From positions 1-31,572 of the forward strand of contig CAYYCP010000036.1 of NCBI GenBank assembly GCA_964470375.1: a stretch of DNA of 31,572 nt, written 5' to 3'. Every line of letters starts with the position of its first letter. Positions within the stretch are counted from its first letter, which is position 1. Below the pieces are notes generated by a model, which saw nothing but the letters and a program-made list of their open reading frames with translations, searched no databases and was not told the origin of the DNA. Positions 1 through 6,585 of the stretch are shown here, piece by piece. The stretch is from CAYNQK01 sp964470375. Lineage in GTDB: Bacteria > Spirochaetota > Spirochaetia > Treponematales > JBGSOB01. Both the position numbers and the translations under genes were made by a program.

Positions 1-53
1 CCTCTTGCCCTACGGGCCAGGTCCTACGGCAACGGGGTGAATTGAGCGGTTAC
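1..53 (+). mobile_element. Right-hand terminus of an IS-like element (IS66-like GTAA end)
   Basis: Positions 31-53 are the reverse complement, with 22 of 23 bases matching, of positions 31521-31543 at the other end of the window. Read inward the terminus begins GTAACCGCTC, and a 5'-GTAA end is the hallmark of IS66-family inverted repeats. The two ends diverge inside the repeat, as the left and right ends of one IS would. No transposase is visible because the element runs off the window. Family assignment is inference; the shared terminus is seen directly. Confidence 0.5.
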
Positions 54-190
54 GAGATTTTTGAATGATAGGCGAAATCTAGTACAGTGCGTTTTGAAAA
101 TCAGTATGGAATAGGAATTTTTTTTTGAGCTTCACTGCATTTTGGTATGGCCAGCTGCTTTAAGTAGAATCACCGCGCCTGAGCGCCAGC

Positions 191-1735
191 TCATGTGAAT
201 GTAGTTGTCTTAAGGTCGTTATTCTGAAAGGCCGGTTCTGGAACGGAAACATCCCTCAGGCCTTCATCGATGCGGAATGATGCCGCCACCCTGTCCATGA
301 TGTGGCCGTAGGCGCAGTACTCCGAGAAGGATGGGCTTTGGACACCGAACTGCAGGCCGAACTCCAGCTCACTGCCCAGCTCCGGGTGCTTGATGAGCTC
401 GTTTGCCGGTATGAGGGCGCGCACTCGCTCGATGATAGAGGGCGGGGTGGCTGCGGTGATCACGTATTGCCGGTTCCATTGGATCCTCCCGCCGACCTGC
501 ATACGGTTGCCGAAGAAGGGATGGCCCGTTTCTCCTATCTTGAGAAAGTGAGTACCTACTGATTCCATGAGTATCTTGCGGCCGAATATTCCATGGGCCG
601 CGTACTTCTGGTAGAGGTTCACCATTTTCCCTGTCTCCACCAGGAAGAGCCGATCATCCATGACCCTGCCCGGCCTGGCGTGTGTCCAGGTTTGGAGGCC
701 CGAGCGTATCACCAGGCGCAGCAGTCCCGGCGAGGAGGTATGGCGGTAAAGGTAGATGCCGTTCTCGGCGTCCAGTGGATTGCCCGTCTCTATCTGATTC
801 CGATGGCCTCCAGCCTCCTCCCAGCCCCCCAGATCCAGGAAGAAACCCAATCCGAATTTGTATTCCAGTCGCCTAAGCGATGGCGGATCCGGATTGTCGA
901 TGAAGCCGCGATGGGCCATACCAAGGAAGTCCTCTACTTCCTCAAGCGCCCTTCCCCGGTTGACGTAATCATGCTTCCTCGCTTCGGCCAGGGCCGGGAA
1001 ACGCTCCGCCAGGGCCGGGCATCCAGGCGCTCTTATCTCCAGGATCTGCCCTGGCTCCAAGCGCCCCAGGATGCGGATCAGCTCATCTATGCAGTAAGGC
1101 GAGGCGGCATAATCATCGTTGCTGATAATGAGGGCTTTGAGGGAATGGTCTATACCGCGCTCGATGAGACTCCTGAATTCAAAGAATTCTCTGGCCATGA
1201 TGCTGTATTCCGCGAACCAAGGTCTGAGTCCCCGGGCGAAGAGCTGCTCGGCCAGGAAGCGCGCCAGGTCGGCGTCTCGGGACTTATAGCTGATGAAGAT
1301 GTCGTAATCTTGGCGGTCGTTTTCCAGGCGCGGGGCCGATAGGAGTGCGGAACGCCCCCTATCCTCCCCCATCCAGGAGGCGTCCTGCCCGATAGAGCGG
1401 CTCAGGGCCAGGTAGCTCGCACGCCCGCATAGCCCGGAAAGGAAGCCCAGTGCGGCGGCCTCGAGGAAGAAGGCCGGCGCGGGAAAGGCCGATTGGAGCG
1501 AGCCCTCGAAGCCGGGCAGGCGCAGCCAAGCCGCGCCCACCACCATGATGAAGACGCTGAGAAAGGGCAGGTAGGCGCTCCTCGAGGCCAGGGCTCTTTC
1601 GGCCCTGCGCAGCCTGGCTGCGTCCGCGGAAGGCTCGGTCGCTCCGGCCGCCAGCTTCCTGCGCGTCATCGCCGCGGCGTAACCCTGAATGGCTCCGACG
1701 AGGCCGACGATCGTGATGAAGAGTATCCTTTTCAT
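191..1735 (-). CDS. Membrane-anchored TIR-domain protein with uncharacterised C-terminal domain
   Basis: The protein has about 514 residues from the ATG at 1735, chosen because GGGGAG lies just upstream and the hydrophobic N-terminus starts here; the frame is open further upstream but reads as non-coding. Three hydrophobic segments (about residues 2-20, 54-73 and 88-111) precede a TIR domain at about residues 143-235. The TIR box reads YDIFISYKSRD, and the later SPYCIDEL motif keeps the glutamate that is catalytic in NAD-cleaving TIR domains. The remaining roughly 280 residues match nothing I recognise. TIR domains act as NADases or signalling scaffolds, often in anti-phage defence; with the membrane anchor the TIR and C-terminal parts would be cytoplasmic. 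The neighbour is a divergent P-loop kinase, and no second defence component is next to it. The TIR call is secure; a defence role is inference. Confidence 0.85.
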   Translation of the reverse strand: MKRILFITIVGLVGAIQGYAAAMTRRKLAAGATEPSADAARLRRAERALASRSAYLPFLSVFIMVVGAAWLRLPGFEGSLQSAFPAPAFFLEAAALGFLSGLCGRASYLALSRSIGQDASWMGEDRGRSALLSAPRLENDRQDYDIFISYKSRDADLARFLAEQLFARGLRPWFAEYSIMAREFFEFRSLIERGIDHSLKALIISNDDYAASPYCIDELIRILGRLEPGQILEIRAPGCPALAERFPALAEARKHDYVNRGRALEEVEDFLGMAHRGFIDNPDPPSLRRLEYKFGLGFFLDLGGWEEAGGHRNQIETGNPLDAENGIYLYRHTSSPGLLRLVIRSGLQTWTHARPGRVMDDRLFLVETGKMVNLYQKYAAHGIFGRKILMESVGTHFLKIGETGHPFFGNRMQVGGRIQWNRQYVITAATPPSIIERVRALIPANELIKHPELGSELEFGLQFGVQSPSFSEYCAYGHIMDRVAASFRIDEGLRDVSVPEPAFQNNDLKTTTFT

Positions 1736-1843
1736 ATCGCTCCCCACCCGAATGCTACACGGGCAGGAAGGCGGATGCAAGCCGCGGCTCCGTGCCTGGT
1801 CCGTCTTTCGCTCCGTCCGTCTCAAGTGCTATTCTAGGCCATC

Positions 1844-2341
1844 ATGCTTCATGACACCGAGGATCCGGTGAGAGTCTACTTCCTCTGCGGCAAGATCGGC
1901 TCGGGCAAGAGCTGGACGGCCAGGCGCTTGGCTTCTCGGGGAGCCACCATGGTCTTCAATTTGGACGAACTCATGGAACCCCTCTTCGGCCAAGGCCTGG
2001 GCCGTGAGCTCTACCAGCGCAAGCTGGCTATCTGCCGGGATTTTCTCTTCGGCCTGGCCGACCAAGCCCTGACCGCGGGGCTCAGTGTTGTCTTCGACTA
2101 TGGTTTCTGGTCCCGGGAGGATCGACGCCAGGCCGCTGAGCGCATGCGGTCCTGGAAGCAGGCCTTCGTCTACCTCCCTTTGGACGAGACCGAGCAACTC
2201 CGCCGCGTGGAAGCGCGCAACGCCTCAGCGGACAGGACCTATGCCTTCACCCCGGAGCAGCTGCGCCAGCTGAACGCCTTCTTCGAGGAACCCGGAGAAG
2301 ACGAGGGCCTTCCATTCGTCCGGCTGGATGATCTTGTCTGA
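1844..2341 (+). CDS. Small P-loop kinase (AAA_33 / zeta-toxin-like fold)
   Basis: This 165-residue protein has a Walker A motif GKIGSGKS near residue 16, followed by FNLDELM and the conserved VVFDYGFWSREDR strand-loop typical of AAA_33-type kinases, which phosphorylate small molecules or nucleotides. A basic LID-like RRVEARN segment follows. The substrate cannot be read from sequence. It is divergent from the TIR gene and converges on argF, with only 11 bases between the two stop codons. Start choice is uncertain: ATG 1844 has no good ribosome site, while GTG 1868 has GAGG five bases upstream and would give VRVYFLCGK as the N-terminus. No antitoxin lies beside it, so a zeta-toxin role is unsupported. 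Confidence 0.75.
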   Translation: MLHDTEDPVRVYFLCGKIGSGKSWTARRLASRGATMVFNLDELMEPLFGQGLGRELYQRKLAICRDFLFGLADQALTAGLSVVFDYGFWSREDRRQAAERMRSWKQAFVYLPLDETEQLRRVEARNASADRTYAFTPEQLRQLNAFFEEPGEDEGLPFVRLDDLV

Positions 2342-2345
2342 GCCG

Positions 2346-2366
2346 CCACCCCTCAGGTCAGGGTGG
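2346..2366. terminator. Possible bidirectional terminator hairpin between kinase and argF
   Basis: CCACCC at 2346-2351 and GGGTGG at 2361-2366 form a 6-bp stem between the convergent 3' ends of the kinase gene and argF. There is no T-run on either side, so the call rests on position and stem only. Confidence 0.25.
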
Positions 2367-3348
2367 CTACCATGACGGCCTTGATGGTGTGCATGCGGTT
2401 CTCGGCCTGATCGAAGACCCTCGAGCGCGGGCCGCGGAAAACCTCGTCGCTCACTTCCATCTCGCGCAGCCCGTAAGCCTCGAAGGCCTCCCGGCCGATA
2501 TCGGTCTCCATATCATGGTTGGCCGGGAGGCAGTGGAGAAAGATCGTCCCGCTCTTGCCTGTGAGTTCGAAGAATTCCTTCGTCACCCGGTAGGGCTCCA
2601 GGAGCCTAAGCCTCTCCTCCAGCTTGGCCTCCTCGCCCATGGACACCCAGACATCGGTGTAAATGAAGTCGGCCCCTGCCAAGGCCTTCTCCTTTTCGGC
2701 TATGGAGTAGCACTCCACCCGCGCCCCGCTCTCCCGGCAGGCCGGCTGCATCTCGTCCAGAAGATCCTGGCGCGGTCGCAGCTCTTGGGGCGAGAGGATG
2801 CGGTAGGTGATGCCCATTTTGGCGCAGCCGATGAGGAGGGCGTTGGACATATTGTTGCGTCCGTCTCCGGCGTAGACCAGAATCTTGCCATTGAGGGGGC
2901 TTCCAGCCTCCTCCCTCATCGTCATCAGGTCGGCCAGGACTTGTGTGGGATGGTCCTCGTCGGTGAGGCCGTTCCACACCGGCACCCCTGAGTGACGGGC
3001 CAGGATCTCAGCCGTGTTCTGGGAGAAGCCGCGGTACTGGATACCGTCGTAGTAGCGTCCCAGGACCTTGGCGGTGTCCTCTATCGATTCCTTTTTGCTC
3101 ATCTGACTGTTGGTCAGGAAGGTGGCGTTGCCGCCCTCGTCCCAGATGGCCACCTCGAAGGCGCAACGCGTGCGGGTGCTTGTCTTATCGAAGATCAGGG
3201 CGATGTTCTTCCGCAAGAGGAGATCGCCCTTTTGCCCTGAGCGCTTCTTGGCCTTGAGGCTGACGGCAAGGTCGAGGAGATACTCGATCTCCTCCCGAGT
3301 GAAGTCCTTGAGTGTGAGGAGACTCCTTCCTTTGAGCTTTACAGTCAT
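2353..3348 (-). CDS. argF: Ornithine carbamoyltransferase
   Basis: The 331-residue product converts ornithine plus carbamoyl phosphate to citrulline in arginine synthesis. All family signatures are present: the carbamoyl-phosphate loop STRTR (about residue 56), HPTQ (about 133), the ornithine-binding region around VWVSMGEE, and HCLPA (about 272). It ends in the usual FDQAENRMHTIKAVMVATL-type tail. Length is normal for the family. The ATG at 3348 has no ribosome-binding site; a consensus promoter lies directly upstream. No other arg genes are in view. A catabolic arcB role cannot be excluded from sequence, but the candidate arginine-repressor palindrome in the promoter favours biosynthesis. 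Confidence 0.97.
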   Translation of the reverse strand: MTVKLKGRSLLTLKDFTREEIEYLLDLAVSLKAKKRSGQKGDLLLRKNIALIFDKTSTRTRCAFEVAIWDEGGNATFLTNSQMSKKESIEDTAKVLGRYYDGIQYRGFSQNTAEILARHSGVPVWNGLTDEDHPTQVLADLMTMREEAGSPLNGKILVYAGDGRNNMSNALLIGCAKMGITYRILSPQELRPRQDLLDEMQPACRESGARVECYSIAEKEKALAGADFIYTDVWVSMGEEAKLEERLRLLEPYRVTKEFFELTGKSGTIFLHCLPANHDMETDIGREAFEAYGLREMEVSDEVFRGPRSRVFDQAENRMHTIKAVMVATLT

Positions 3349-3350
3349 AA

Positions 3351-3364
3351 TGCATAATTATACA
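3351..3364. promoter_or_regulatory. Candidate ArgR/AhrC operator over the argF -10
   Basis: On the minus strand the 14-mer TGTATAATTATGCA is a palindrome with one mismatch and resembles ARG-box half sites. It contains the -10 hexamer of argF, so repressor binding would block polymerase. The palindrome is seen; binding by an arginine repressor is inference, and no argR gene is in the window. Confidence 0.5.
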
Positions 3365-3386
3365 ATCATGACTTGTGAACTGTCAA
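3357..3386 (-). promoter_or_regulatory. Consensus sigma-70 promoter of argF
   Basis: Minus strand: perfect TTGACA (3381-3386), an 18-base spacer, perfect TATAAT (3357-3362). Only eight bases separate the -10 from the argF ATG, so transcription should start at or within a base or two of the start codon, giving a leaderless or nearly leaderless mRNA. Confidence 0.75.
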
Positions 3387-3418
3387 CTAGTGCATGAAAA
3401 ACGTATAAAAATACAATT

Positions 3419-4234
3419 TTAGCCGGGTATGGTATAACCAGCTTCTGTCTCCGCTACAAGTCCCTCGGCTTGGAGGGATCGGCAGGCCTCCTCCAGGCGC
3501 TCCCGGGATATACCGCTCCGCAGGGCGATTTCATCCAGGTCGGTTGGTCCCGCGGCGATAGCCCTCATGATAGCCCCCCTGGCCTCGCGGCGCGAACCGC
3601 GGAAGGTGGATTGGATCTTGTAGGTCTTGCTGCGCGCATTGGAATTAGACGTGACCTTGGGCAGGGCGGCGCCGTAGTCCATCAGGGCATAATACCACTC
3701 GCGCGGATTCTGCCTGTCCAGGCTTGCCTCCACCAAGGGCAAGATCTGTGCGTCGCTCACCTTGGCCGCCTCTCCGCCTTCCGCTACGGAAGGGGGGAAG
3801 AAAAAGTGAATGAAGACCCTCCTGATGTTCGTTTCGATGAAGACCTCGGGCGAACCGAAGGCGAAGGTGAGCACGGCCCTGGCTGTGTATGGCCCCACTC
3901 CAGGCAGGGTCTCCAAAGCCGCTGCGTCCCGGGGAACCTGTCCGCCGCCTTCCATGAGGCTGCGGGCGCTCTCCCATAGCCACTTGCCGCGGCGGTTGTA
4001 ACCCAGGCCGCTCCAGAGCCTCAGGGCCTCGGAGAGGGGGGCCGCGGCAAGGTCGGCCAGGGACGGGAAGGCCTCCAGCCAGGCCTGGTACTTGGGGATG
4101 ACCCGGACCACCTGGGTCTGCTGAAGCATGAATTCGGAGACGAGTATGGCGTAGGGATCAAGGGTCAGGCGCCAGGGCAGGCTGCGGCCGTATTCCCGGT
4201 AATAGGAGAGGACGGCCTCCCTGAAGGACGCGAT
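3419..4234 (-). CDS. MutY-like A/G-specific DNA glycosylase lacking the Fe-S cluster
   Basis: This is a HhH-GPD DNA glycosylase. The first ATG in frame (4129) would start at MLQQTQVVRV, but the frame upstream encodes a typical MutY N-terminus (YYREYGRSLPWR, then DPYAILVSEFM), so the gene must extend to about 4234, next to the nifU stop. No ATG, GTG or TTG exists between the upstream in-frame TAG and that segment; ATC at 4232-4234, one base past the nifU TGA, is the start I list, tentatively. The helix-hairpin-helix is LPGVGPYTARAVL. The usual catalytic Asp position is Glu (FIETNIRRV). The four cluster cysteines of MutY/EndoIII are absent, replaced by the NSNARSKTYKIQSTFRGS region of known cluster-less relatives, followed by a winged-helix-like tail. 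It is the last gene of the rrf2-nifS-nifU operon. Confidence 0.82.
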   Translation of the reverse strand: MASFREAVLSYYREYGRSLPWRLTLDPYAILVSEFMLQQTQVVRVIPKYQAWLEAFPSLADLAAAPLSEALRLWSGLGYNRRGKWLWESARSLMEGGGQVPRDAAALETLPGVGPYTARAVLTFAFGSPEVFIETNIRRVFIHFFFPPSVAEGGEAAKVSDAQILPLVEASLDRQNPREWYYALMDYGAALPKVTSNSNARSKTYKIQSTFRGSRREARGAIMRAIAAGPTDLDEIALRSGISRERLEEACRSLQAEGLVAETEAGYTIPG

Positions 4235-4235
4235 C

Positions 4236-4835
4236 TCAGCCGTAGAGATGGATGAATTCGTGGACTAGCTCCTCGGCCCTCCCGCGGCACTTGCCGCAGA
4301 CTGTGCCTATCTTGGTGCGGGCCTGGAGGCCCTCCCAGGTGCGCGCCCCGGCCTTGACGGCTTCCTCTATGTCGCGATCGGTGATGTTGAGGCAGTGGCA
4401 AATGACCGTAACCTCCTGATCGCCGAAAAGGCCCTTGCGTCCGGTCTTCTCCAGGTAGTCGTCTATGGCCGCGCGCAGGGCCTTGTCCCCCATCACCGAG
4501 CAGTGGATTTTGCTGTCGGGGAGGCCGCCCAGTCGCTCCACGATGTCCTGGGGCTTGAGCTTGTAGGCCTGGTCTATAGGCATGCCCTTGATCACGTCCG
4601 AGAGCATCGAAGTGGAGGCGATAGCGCTGGCGCAACCGTAGGTCTTCCAGCGCACGTCCTCTATCACGTCGTCTTTGATCTTGAGCATGAGCAACATCTG
4701 GTCCCCGCAGTTGATGTTGCCCACCATGCCCTGTGCGTCGGCCTCGAAGCCCTCGGCCGGGTCGAAGACGTTGTGCGGCCTGGTGAAGTGCTCCTTGACA
4801 ATCTCCGAATAGACCCATTCGGCGTTCATGCTCAT
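4236..4835 (-). CDS. nifU: NifU-like Fe-S cluster scaffold protein (IscU domain plus BFD-like domain)
   Basis: The scaffold receives sulfur from the neighbouring NifS and assembles Fe-S clusters. The start is ATG 4835, overlapping the nifS stop as ATGA with GGAGGG upstream; about 199 residues result. The IscU-type N-domain carries its three ligand cysteines (NINCGDQ with the conserved Asp, YGCASAI, KIHCSVM). The C-terminal part is a BFD-like [2Fe-2S] domain with ICHCLNIT and VCGKCRG. There is no Nfu domain at the end, so this is the two-domain form rather than full-length nitrogen-fixation NifU. Genes for nitrogenase are not in view; a housekeeping role is likely. Confidence 0.93.
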   Translation of the reverse strand: MSMNAEWVYSEIVKEHFTRPHNVFDPAEGFEADAQGMVGNINCGDQMLLMLKIKDDVIEDVRWKTYGCASAIASTSMLSDVIKGMPIDQAYKLKPQDIVERLGGLPDSKIHCSVMGDKALRAAIDDYLEKTGRKGLFGDQEVTVICHCLNITDRDIEEAVKAGARTWEGLQARTKIGTVCGKCRGRAEELVHEFIHLYG

Positions 4836-6028
4836 CCTGCCCTCCCCTGCGCCTGCGCTTCCCGCCAATCCACGGTGCTCATCTTCCTGAGCCTTTCGAT
4901 GATGCCCGGCAAGACTTCCAGGACCCTGGCCACGTCCTCGCGTGTGCTTCCCCGCCCCAGGGAGAAGCGGATGGAGCCGTGGGCCAGCTCCGGCCCCAGG
5001 CCGGTAGCCATCAGCACGTGCGAGGGCTCCAGGCTCCCTGAGGCGCAGGCCGAGCCGGTGGAGGCCTCTATGCCCTCGAGATCCAGCGACAGGAGGATGG
5101 CCTCGCCCTCTGCGCCGGGGAATGAGCAGTTCAGGGTGTTGGGGAGGCAGGCTTCCTGGTCCCCGTTGATCCTGACCCCCTCGATGCCCTCAAGGATGCC
5201 ACGGCGCAGCTCCTCTTTGAGCCTGGACAGCCGAGCGGCGTCCTCTTCCAGCCTCAGCCGGGCGATCCGGGCCGCCCGCCCGAAGGCCGAGATGCCCTGG
5301 GCGTTGTAGGTTCCGGCCCGGTAGCCCTCCTCCTGGTGGCCCCCGCGGATGAGGGGATAGAGGGCGGCCCCGGCCTTGTAGTACAGGGCCCCCACGCCCT
5401 TGGGGCCATAGATCTTGTGGCAGGAGAAGGAAGCATAATCGACGTCCCAGGCCGCCAGATCCACCGCCACCTTGCCGGCCGCTTGGACAGCGTCCGTGTG
5501 GAAGAGGGCCCCGGAGGCGTGGGCCATAGCGCAGAGGCGGGGGATGTCCTGGAGGGTGCCTATCTCGTTGTTGGCGGCCATCACGGACACCAGGAGAACA
5601 TCGGGTCCCAGGGCCAGGCGATAAGCCTCCTCGTCCAGGCGCCCCGATGCGTCCACCCTCAGGCGCAGGAGGGGAAAACCTAATTCCTCCAGGCGCGCGG
5701 CCGCATTCATGACGCAGGGATGCTCGATGGCCGATATCAGGATCTTTCTACGTGAGGCGTCCCGTCGCCCCAGCTCGAAGGCCGTCTGGAAGACGGTGTT
5801 GTTGGACTCGGAGCCGCCCGAGGTGAAGATGATGCCCTCCGGCCTGGCACCGACAAGCTCAGCAACCTCGGCGCGGGCCTCCTCCACCCGGGCCCTGGCC
5901 CGCCGCCCGGCCTCGTGCATGCTGGAGGCGTTGCCGAAGAGCCCCATCTCCTCGCGCATGAGCTCGGCCACCTCGCCGTCCAGCGGGGTGGTGGCGTTGT
6001 AATCCATATAGACCAGGCCGCCTTCCAT
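4832..6028 (-). CDS. nifS: Cysteine desulfurase (NifS/IscS family)
   Basis: The PLP enzyme takes sulfur from cysteine for cluster assembly. From ATG 6028 (TGATG overlap with the regulator, AAGGAGG four bases upstream) it has 398 residues. It opens with VYMDYNATTPL, shows the PLP lysine in SCHKIYGPKGVG, an SGGSESNN cofactor loop, and the catalytic cysteine in STGSACASGSLEPSHVL. The loop around the catalytic cysteine fits the NifS/IscS group I type rather than SufS. It is coupled to nifU by a 4-base overlap, consistent with a desulfurase-scaffold pair made together. Confidence 0.95.
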   Translation of the reverse strand: MEGGLVYMDYNATTPLDGEVAELMREEMGLFGNASSMHEAGRRARARVEEARAEVAELVGARPEGIIFTSGGSESNNTVFQTAFELGRRDASRRKILISAIEHPCVMNAAARLEELGFPLLRLRVDASGRLDEEAYRLALGPDVLLVSVMAANNEIGTLQDIPRLCAMAHASGALFHTDAVQAAGKVAVDLAAWDVDYASFSCHKIYGPKGVGALYYKAGAALYPLIRGGHQEEGYRAGTYNAQGISAFGRAARIARLRLEEDAARLSRLKEELRRGILEGIEGVRINGDQEACLPNTLNCSFPGAEGEAILLSLDLEGIEASTGSACASGSLEPSHVLMATGLGPELAHGSIRFSLGRGSTREDVARVLEVLPGIIERLRKMSTVDWREAQAQGRAG

Positions 6029-6477
6029 CAAGCCTCCTTCGCGCCGGCGCGCCTCTCACGTGGCGAGCCGGCCTTGGCGCCCTCCCCAGCCAGGTCGGCC
6101 AGGGAGGTATCCTCGAGGTAATCGTCCACGACCTTCTTGAGACCCTCCCAGAACCGCTTCGAGGCGCAGGAGGGGGAATGCCCGCAGGCGGCGGCTCCGT
6201 GGGCGCAGCGCACCGGCGTCACGTCCCCCTCCAAAGCCCTGATCACCTCGCGCAGGCTGATGAGTTCTGCGCCCCGGGCCAGTCGATAGCCCCCATGCTT
6301 TCCGCGCTGGCTCAGGATGAGGCCGGCGGACTTGAGCAGGGAAGCGATGCCCTCCAGGTACTTGGGCGAGATCCCCTCAAGGGAGGCTATCTCGGCGATG
6401 GAGAGCTCATCGCTGGCCTTGGCGATGCGGATGAGGGCCCTGAGGCCATATTCCGTCTTCGTGGACACTGAAAGCAT
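6028..6477 (-). CDS. iscR: Rrf2-family regulator, IscR-like, with three cysteines
   Basis: This 149-residue winged-helix protein begins MLSVSTKTEYGLRALIRIA and contains EGISPKYLEGI and the wing GKHGGYRLAR, the Rrf2 hallmarks. Three cysteines (VRCAHGAAACGHSPSC, about residues 92-105) match the cluster-binding spacing of IscR, so it probably senses Fe-S status. It is the first gene of the nifS-nifU operon and lies just downstream of a strong promoter with a palindromic operator, implying autoregulation. The C-terminus is Lys/Arg/Ala rich and longer than the cysteine core requires. The symbol is by analogy; Firmicute CymR relatives lack these cysteines. Confidence 0.88.
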   Translation of the reverse strand: MLSVSTKTEYGLRALIRIAKASDELSIAEIASLEGISPKYLEGIASLLKSAGLILSQRGKHGGYRLARGAELISLREVIRALEGDVTPVRCAHGAAACGHSPSCASKRFWEGLKKVVDDYLEDTSLADLAGEGAKAGSPRERRAGAKEA

Positions 6478-6488
6478 AGATTCCCGTT

Positions 6489-6511
6489 ATTCCTATCGGA
6501 ATGATAGGAAT
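6489..6511. promoter_or_regulatory. Rrf2/IscR-type operator, perfect 9-bp inverted repeat
   Basis: ATTCCTATC and GATAGGAAT flank a 5-base centre (GGAAT). The site lies immediately downstream of the -10 and overlaps it by three bases (6509-6511), so binding would block initiation of the operon. A dyad of this size and spacing fits an Rrf2 dimer; the binding protein is inferred from proximity. Confidence 0.7.
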
Positions 6512-6537
6512 ATACCGATGAGGCTGGCACTTGTCAA
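6509..6537 (-). promoter_or_regulatory. Promoter of the rrf2-nifS-nifU-mutY operon
   Basis: Minus strand: TTGACA (6532-6537), a 17-base spacer and TATATT (6509-6514). Expected initiation is inside the 9-bp inverted repeat. Confidence 0.75.
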
Positions 6538-6542
6538 GCCGC

Positions 6543-6571
6543 CATGGCCCAGCGAGGCGCGCAGGGCCATG
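6543..6571. terminator. Hairpin between the GH5 gene and the rrf2 promoter
   Basis: CATGGCCC (6543-6550) and GGGCCATG (6564-6571) form a perfect 8-bp stem with a 13-base loop just past the stop of the GH5 gene. No T-run follows, so termination is possible but not demonstrated. Confidence 0.3.
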
Positions 6572-6585
6572 ATATGAGCGACCGC

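Noticed and set aside
174..185. Fourth copy of the structured repeat near the left end
   Set aside because: CGCGCCTGAGCG matches the second-stem arm of R1, but only these 12 bases agree and no partner arm follows.
1844..2341. Zeta toxin of a toxin-antitoxin pair
   Set aside because: The fold fits, but there is no epsilon-type antitoxin gene next to it.
4236..6028. Nitrogen-fixation locus
   Set aside because: The nifS and nifU genes here are the general Fe-S assembly type; no nitrogenase genes are present and NifU lacks the Nfu domain.
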